Positions 59,089 through 64,000 of a DNA stretch of 64,000 nt are shown here, one piece after another. Positions within the stretch are counted from its first letter, which is position 1; each line of letters begins with the position of its first letter. Source of the stretch: Parelaphostrongylus tenuis (taxonomy: Eukaryota; Nematoda; Chromadorea; Rhabditida; Metastrongylidae); assembly GCA_019055375.1 (NCBI GenBank), contig JAHQIW010000891.1, positions 1 through 64,000 on the forward strand. The letters run 5' to 3'. The notes below the pieces were generated by a model. The model was not told the DNA's origin, made no database searches, and worked only from the letters and a program-made list of their open reading frames with translations. The position numbers and the translations under genes were made by a program.

Positions 59089-59811
59089 ACGTACTAAATA
59101 AGTTCGCTGCGAGGTCAAGCGACGGACTAGCTATTCAGTGTGGAAGGTGATCTTTTCTCAGTTGCTACAAGGCATCCCACCTAAAGATTATATGAAAAGG
59201 ACCAATTATTGGTCAGAATCGTTACTTTTGAAATTATAGAAGTTACTAAACTCTAATGAAAAGCCAAGAGTCAACGATAGCGGAGCACACAAAGCACTCC
59301 AAGGGAGAAACATCTCCTAGTTATTATTATAACGCAATAAAAAGCATTGTCTGAAAATTAAGTTTTCCATTAAAATAGCGATACCCCAAGCTACCGAATA
59401 ATAACTAAAATTTCAATGAAAAAAATGTTGTTTGGTGAAAAATCTAAGCAAAGACTAGAGCAAAATACACTGCACACTCGAAGAAAAATCTGATTTTTCT
59501 ACGTTGCTACACCTCACTAAAGAAGCGTTTTCAGAAGCAAGTATGTTATGAGAACTGCAATTTTCTTGCCATTGAGTTACTACTAAAAGTCTAGTGAAAA
59601 TTGTGTACCCGATGAGGAAATAACGAAGAAGCTCGTGTATTATTTTTGGTACATGTGGTTTCGAAAGGGTTAGAACAACATTATCGGAGATTCAAACAAG
59701 GATAACATATGTTGAAGTGTAAAAGAAAGCAAAATGGTAAGTGATTAGTTTTCAACGAAGTCGCGAACCTCGATACAAAATGTATTGTAAGTAAGAGAAT
59801 TGAGTGGTGAA

Positions 59812-60030
59812 CAAAAACACGGCTTCAGGCGGAGATCGAACCCACGTTTTATCCTATCCGGGGACGCGTGCTCTACCACTACACCACTGAGGCACATTTG
59901 CCCGACCACTCATTCTTCAACATCTCAATGTTAGCTATCAGCCACCAACCTTTGACAGGTTTGGTCGGGTATGCGATTTCGCTTTATAAACCCAGTTGAG
60001 CTGATAGCTATTGTAATTACTAATACTTCG
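59812..60030 (-). repeat. tRNA-related repeat family C, well preserved
   Basis: On the minus strand: body (CCCGACCAAACCTGTCAAAG), then CCTCAGTGGTGTAGTGGTAG (A box), then ACGTGGGTTCGATCTCCGCC (B box). The tRNA-like part again lies downstream of the body. This is the best A/B-box pair of the family. Confidence 0.7.
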
Positions 60031-61479
60031 AAATTACAGTATTTTCACTGCTTTTTTTCGCAGTGTTATTATGTTCTTATATAACTAAGAGAATTGAGTG
60101 GTAAGAAGTGTATTGTAAGTGAGAGTTTGAATAAAGAGCATTTCCTGTGATTTCACATCAATCGTTGACGTCTCTCATGATTTTTCAGTCTCTATTTCTC
60201 CGATTGAAATGTCAATTAAGAAGAAAAAAAAACAGTAAAAAGTAGTAAAAAGCGTGGAAAGTCACGTATTCACACTGGATTTTCTTGATCTTTGGTTTGT
60301 TCAAGGGAGAAGAAGCAGCAACATTCGCTCATTCATACAGTTATGTACAAGAGTAGATTGCGTTTATTCAGCACTATATTCTACATCACCGCAGGTTCAC
60401 CATTGTGTAGAGGAGAATAGTAACTATGAACTATTCAGAGCAACTTAATAAGTCACTATACTCCTTTTAGGCCCACTTCCCGCTTTCTGTATTGAGCGAT
60501 AGGACAGTGTCTTACAAGAATGTTAGCGCTATCTTCACTGATTACCGGCTACTACTTACTAATTTCAATACGATTCTGTGATTGGATGATAGGCCATAGG
60601 ATATGAAAGGCATTGTTCAAAGAAATCATGGGAGAAACATATAAGATAGATGTAGAATTGCGAAAGAAAACGATAATCACAAGAGGAACTATTAGCCTAA
60701 TCGAACACTCAACATTTATTATAAACGTAACAATAATCCAAGAAACTGGTCGCATCATTCATTTCTGCCTTCCAAAACTTGAATCCGAGCCCACGAAAAT
60801 CATCACTGAGACTACTCAAAGTGATCAATAGGTAACATAGCCAACAACAATAGCTAGTCGTTCCATAGTAGTTGAGATGGTAATAGATATTGAGATACCA
60901 CGTAATAAAAGAGTCTCTTCCCTCAGATGTGAAATTATAAGCTATAAAAATAACTTAGAAAAATTTTACTGACGATCTGGGTATTGCTTTGGTACAGTTT
61001 TCAAGATCCAATGCGGATCGTCCTGTTTTGAACAGCAATGTGTCAACGTCGCCTGAAATGTGTTGACGATGGTAGTACTCCTCGTTTTGACTAGATTCAT
61101 GAAGACCGGGTGAGATAGGTAGGAATACCAAAAGAGATAGCAGAGAAGATAAATAATGACCAGTGATAATGTATGTTATGCTTTATGAAGGGAGAGAGAT
61201 CTTTTCAGGGTCTGCCAACAACTTAAGTGGTGAGCTACGAAAGTTTCTTAGCTCCAAGTAGATTTCGGACTTTTCTACACTATCGCAATCTTGCGGATAA
61301 AGCCAAGAGGTAAGTTGATTTTGAAAAAAGAGGAGTTCTGAAGAGATGCAAATCTCACCCGAAGCCAGCAACTATGAAATCAAGCAAAATTCTATTCCCA
61401 TAGTTGATTACTTCTATACGACTAAATAGTTCTGGTAGTAACAGTGAGCCGATTAAGTAAACTATAGGGAGAAGGACAA

Positions 61480-61735
61480 AGCATCCGACCTCGATCAACT
61501 TTGCTGGGTGCGCCCCGCATTCGACTCCAATCGTGACATCGGATATAACTGAGTATACATGGTAGCCTATACATCACCTTGCGAGGTGTATTAAGCCAGT
61601 GTTTTTATCGTTCTTGACAAGTCTGGTTCTGATACGCCTAGCACAGGCAGATGAAGGACCTAGTTGTGCGTACAGGAGATCGAGCCAAATACGACGTATG
61701 CACTACAGAGCATGAGCCAGTTAGTAACTACACTT
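61480..61735 (-). repeat. tRNA-derived SINE family A, worn copy
   Basis: On the minus strand the B-box region GGCTCGATCTCCTG, the body CCAGACTTGTCAAGAACG, and the end GATGCGGGGCGC-like segment followed by GATCGAGG correspond to family A. The A box is damaged. Confidence 0.5.
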
Positions 61736-61829
61736 GACGAATAAATAAATGAATACATAAGTGAATGATTTACCTTGCAATTCGATACCCCTTGAGGACC
61801 ATGACAGTCATTTTGATGCTCATCGCGAG

Positions 61830-61985
61830 ACGTCAAATCTGACTCAGCTATCGGACGGCGGCGTCACGTCTCCAGGAAAAGCAGGCGGGCAGCCAAATAG
61901 GTACGCACAGACACGCAGAGCAGCTTATTGACTGCCGCGCAAGTGACGGCGTGATGCCACCTGTCTATCGACGCTAATCCTCAAA
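61830..61985 (-). repeat. Short GC-rich repeat, contiguous copy of the pieces at 34318-34985
   Basis: On the minus strand GATAGACAGGTGGCATCACG and CCGTCACTTGCGCGGCAGTC come first. ATAGCTGAGTCAGATTTGAC and GTCTCGCGATG follow about 70 bases later. Both halves recur at 34318-34380 and 34905-34985. Confidence 0.5.
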
Positions 61986-64000
61986 ATAATACAAAAGGAA
62001 AGTTCTGTAGAGGAGTCAATTGTAGTAAAGCAAGGGTACGTTCAATAACATGTCGAGCGTGCACCATACGCTAATTATAGATCCTTAGAAACCATCTGTC
62101 AAACCTAATAAGATCATTCTGAACAACAGAACGATTATTTCGAAAAACTGAGCCGCAGAATCTTTACTGAATACTGGTTAGTGAATAGTGATGTCAATGT
62201 AATGCCGTGATTGAATGGTACGTCATGGGACATGGATTATTCTTATTATTCGAAAATCCAATTTTGGATTCAATAGTCAATGAGGCTACTTGAAAAAGAC
62301 AATTAGCACAACCAACAACAACACCTCATTGCTTGCTAGTAGTTAAGGATGTTTAGAAAGTATTGGTGGACTATATAGAGTCATTCCTAAGAAGATGTGG
62401 AACTACAAAATAAACTTTTTACTTTATTTCAAATGAAAAGAACTTGCAGTCGCATAGCGAGAGATCTGGTGAAAAGTAAAACAAAATCAGTAGTCGCTGT
62501 GAATTCGAAAGAAATGCAACAAAATGTGACAAATCACCCGCAAGGACGGTGGTTGTCTGTGTTGACGATTTGGCATTACTTTGCTATAGGAGAAATCAAG
62601 ATTCAAGGAGAACATCGCGCTAAGTCAGCAGCGTCCCGACAATGTCTCAAAAGCTTTGATCATAGCAATATTCATCGTAAAAATTAGACTATCACAAGTG
62701 AACACCGAGTAGGACAAATACGAATATCACAAGGTGCATAAAGGGAGATAAATATTGACTACTGATAAGGCTTTTTAATATTCATAAGAGGAGGAAGTTT
62801 ATTCACTTTGTGCCATTCAATTGTAACGAGTGGTCTATTAACTACCTAAGCGGTAAGTTTCAAGCGCTTCTCACCTTTGAATAAATTCCCATATTTTATC
62901 TGTCATCTTAATCATAAATGAATTAAGGCAAAGAGATAGTTGATTGTGAAAAGTGACGAATTTTGAAACGATGGAGGCTTTATCCGTAGCCAGCAAGTGA
63001 AAGCATTTGCCGCGAAAATGAAGTACTAAAAGTATACAGTGGTAACAAGCTGTTGACCCCATAGGGATCTAGCAATAGCTGAATTGAAATGGATGGTGCG
63101 CAAAAAGTCAAACGCTTATGTGAGTAGTGCAAGACATCTGTGAACATTACGCCACTGACTTGTTATTATAAATGTGATACATGCTGAAGTTCTGTCACTT
63201 CAGTGATTTGATATGTTGGAACGGTAACATTGGAATCACGCTTGCTTCAAGTCCTAGGCGATTTTGACCACGTCTACATTTCGGTACGCTCTGCGATATT
63301 ATGGGCAGGAGAACTGAACTCTCTCATGGATCTATTTTATATTTGTACACGAATATATTGATGAAAATGAACGAATGTTTTCAGGTGCGCGTATTTCACT
63401 TCATAAAAGCACTCCAAATCACAATGGCTCTAGTTAGATTCTATCGGCTAATGTCTGTCGAAGAGCTGCGTGAGATACGAGAAGTACATGTACGACTCTA
63501 CACTATAGCATTTCTCCTAGCCCACTGTTAGTTAGAAAATAAGGAAGCACGTGGAGTTAAAAAAGGAACGTTCGGATGCTGAACAATGCTAATCTATGAT
63601 TTTACTTTTTTTTTCTCAATTGACCACTGGTGAACGATAGAAAAAATGCTTCAATGACCAACTAATAACAGCACAGTTGTCATCGAATTGAAATCATTTT
63701 TATAATAATCAATTATGAGCAAAAACATGACGAACTAACTTCTCGAGAACGTCATTGCACTCTTTGGCTGGCAGAAGAGGGGAAGGGCTCAAGGAAGACT
63801 TAAATGTCTAAAAAGGCTTTCATAGGGCCACAATTACCATGAGTTACATATAGATATCTCCAATCACAATCGTCAAAAGGCTAAAGCTAATGTAGCTATG
63901 ATACAGTACAAAATTTAGAAGAAAAAATTACGCTGACTTTCCTGTTCACGACCGCCTATTGGGATTCACTCAGTATCATAATTTCCGTCAAACATTTGTG

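Larger units (their letters stand above)
60031..64000. other. AT-rich right flank with diffuse repeats
   Basis: No gene is supported. Two stretches, about 61180-61380 and 62825-63020, share weak DNA similarity (GTTGATT...GAAAA...GACGAATTTTGAA-like and GCTTTATCCG.AGCCAGCAA-like segments) and look like copies of one old repeat. Two SINE-type repeats are listed separately. The plus frame 60613-60831 and the frames at 62397 and 63301 lack motifs or splice context. Confidence 0.4.

Noticed and set aside
1..64000. CRISPR array, bacterial operons, prophage or plasmid features
   Set aside because: The window shows spliced eukaryotic genes and eukaryotic mobile elements. The regularly spaced repeats are only the 47-base pair, the hexamer array and the large duplication.

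Overview
The window is nuclear DNA of an animal and almost certainly of a nematode. Introns are AT-rich with TTTTCAG-type acceptors. Candidate start codons sit just downstream of isolated acceptors, as expected for spliced-leader trans-splicing. There is a degenerate array of the nematode telomere hexamer, plus RTE and mariner relics and several tRNA-derived short repeats. The RTE reading frame and repeat content resemble strongylid (hookworm-like) worms; that placement is inference from memory of such genomes.

Two genes are secure. On the minus strand, 26522-16468, lies a complete gene for the SIN3 transcriptional co-repressor. I could join 28 exons into one open frame of about 1161 codons with three PAH repeats, the HDAC-interaction region and the C-terminal SIN3 region. 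On the plus strand, 49031-56223, lies a nine-exon gene for a secreted purple (tartrate-resistant, ACP5-type) acid phosphatase of about 373 residues with all metal-binding motifs. The two are divergent, with their 5' ends about 22.5 kb apart. From memory, their Caenorhabditis elegans homologues lie on the same cosmid (F02E9), so this looks like conserved linkage. A third, small gene (91 codons, three exons, 13783-15672, plus) is likely but unrecognised; its stop is about 0.8 kb from the SIN3 stop, tail to tail. An isolated start exon (10593-10733, plus), an exon-like frame (7308-6987, minus) and an open frame in a phosphatase intron (50956-50633, minus) are weaker candidates.

The rest is repeat-rich spacer. 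1-10 kb: 3' pieces of RTE retroelements and a very large palindrome (9051-9864). 10-13.3 kb: short repeats, an inverted repeat and a mariner foldback. 16.5-26.5 kb: SIN3, with repeats confined to introns. 26.5-49 kb: short repeats, hammerhead-like hairpins, a telomere-like array, a 2.26-kb tandem duplication and a mariner fragment. 49-56 kb: phosphatase, with a foldback element in an intron. 57.5-59.1 kb: two adjacent mariner relics, each with its own terminal repeats. 59-64 kb: short repeats and AT-rich DNA.

The least expected signal is a dispersed family carrying CTGATGAAG - hairpin - CGAAAC, which matches the conserved core of hammerhead ribozymes. It lies among repeats whose copies occur in circularly permuted order. 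I found no CRISPR, operon, plasmid or prophage structure.
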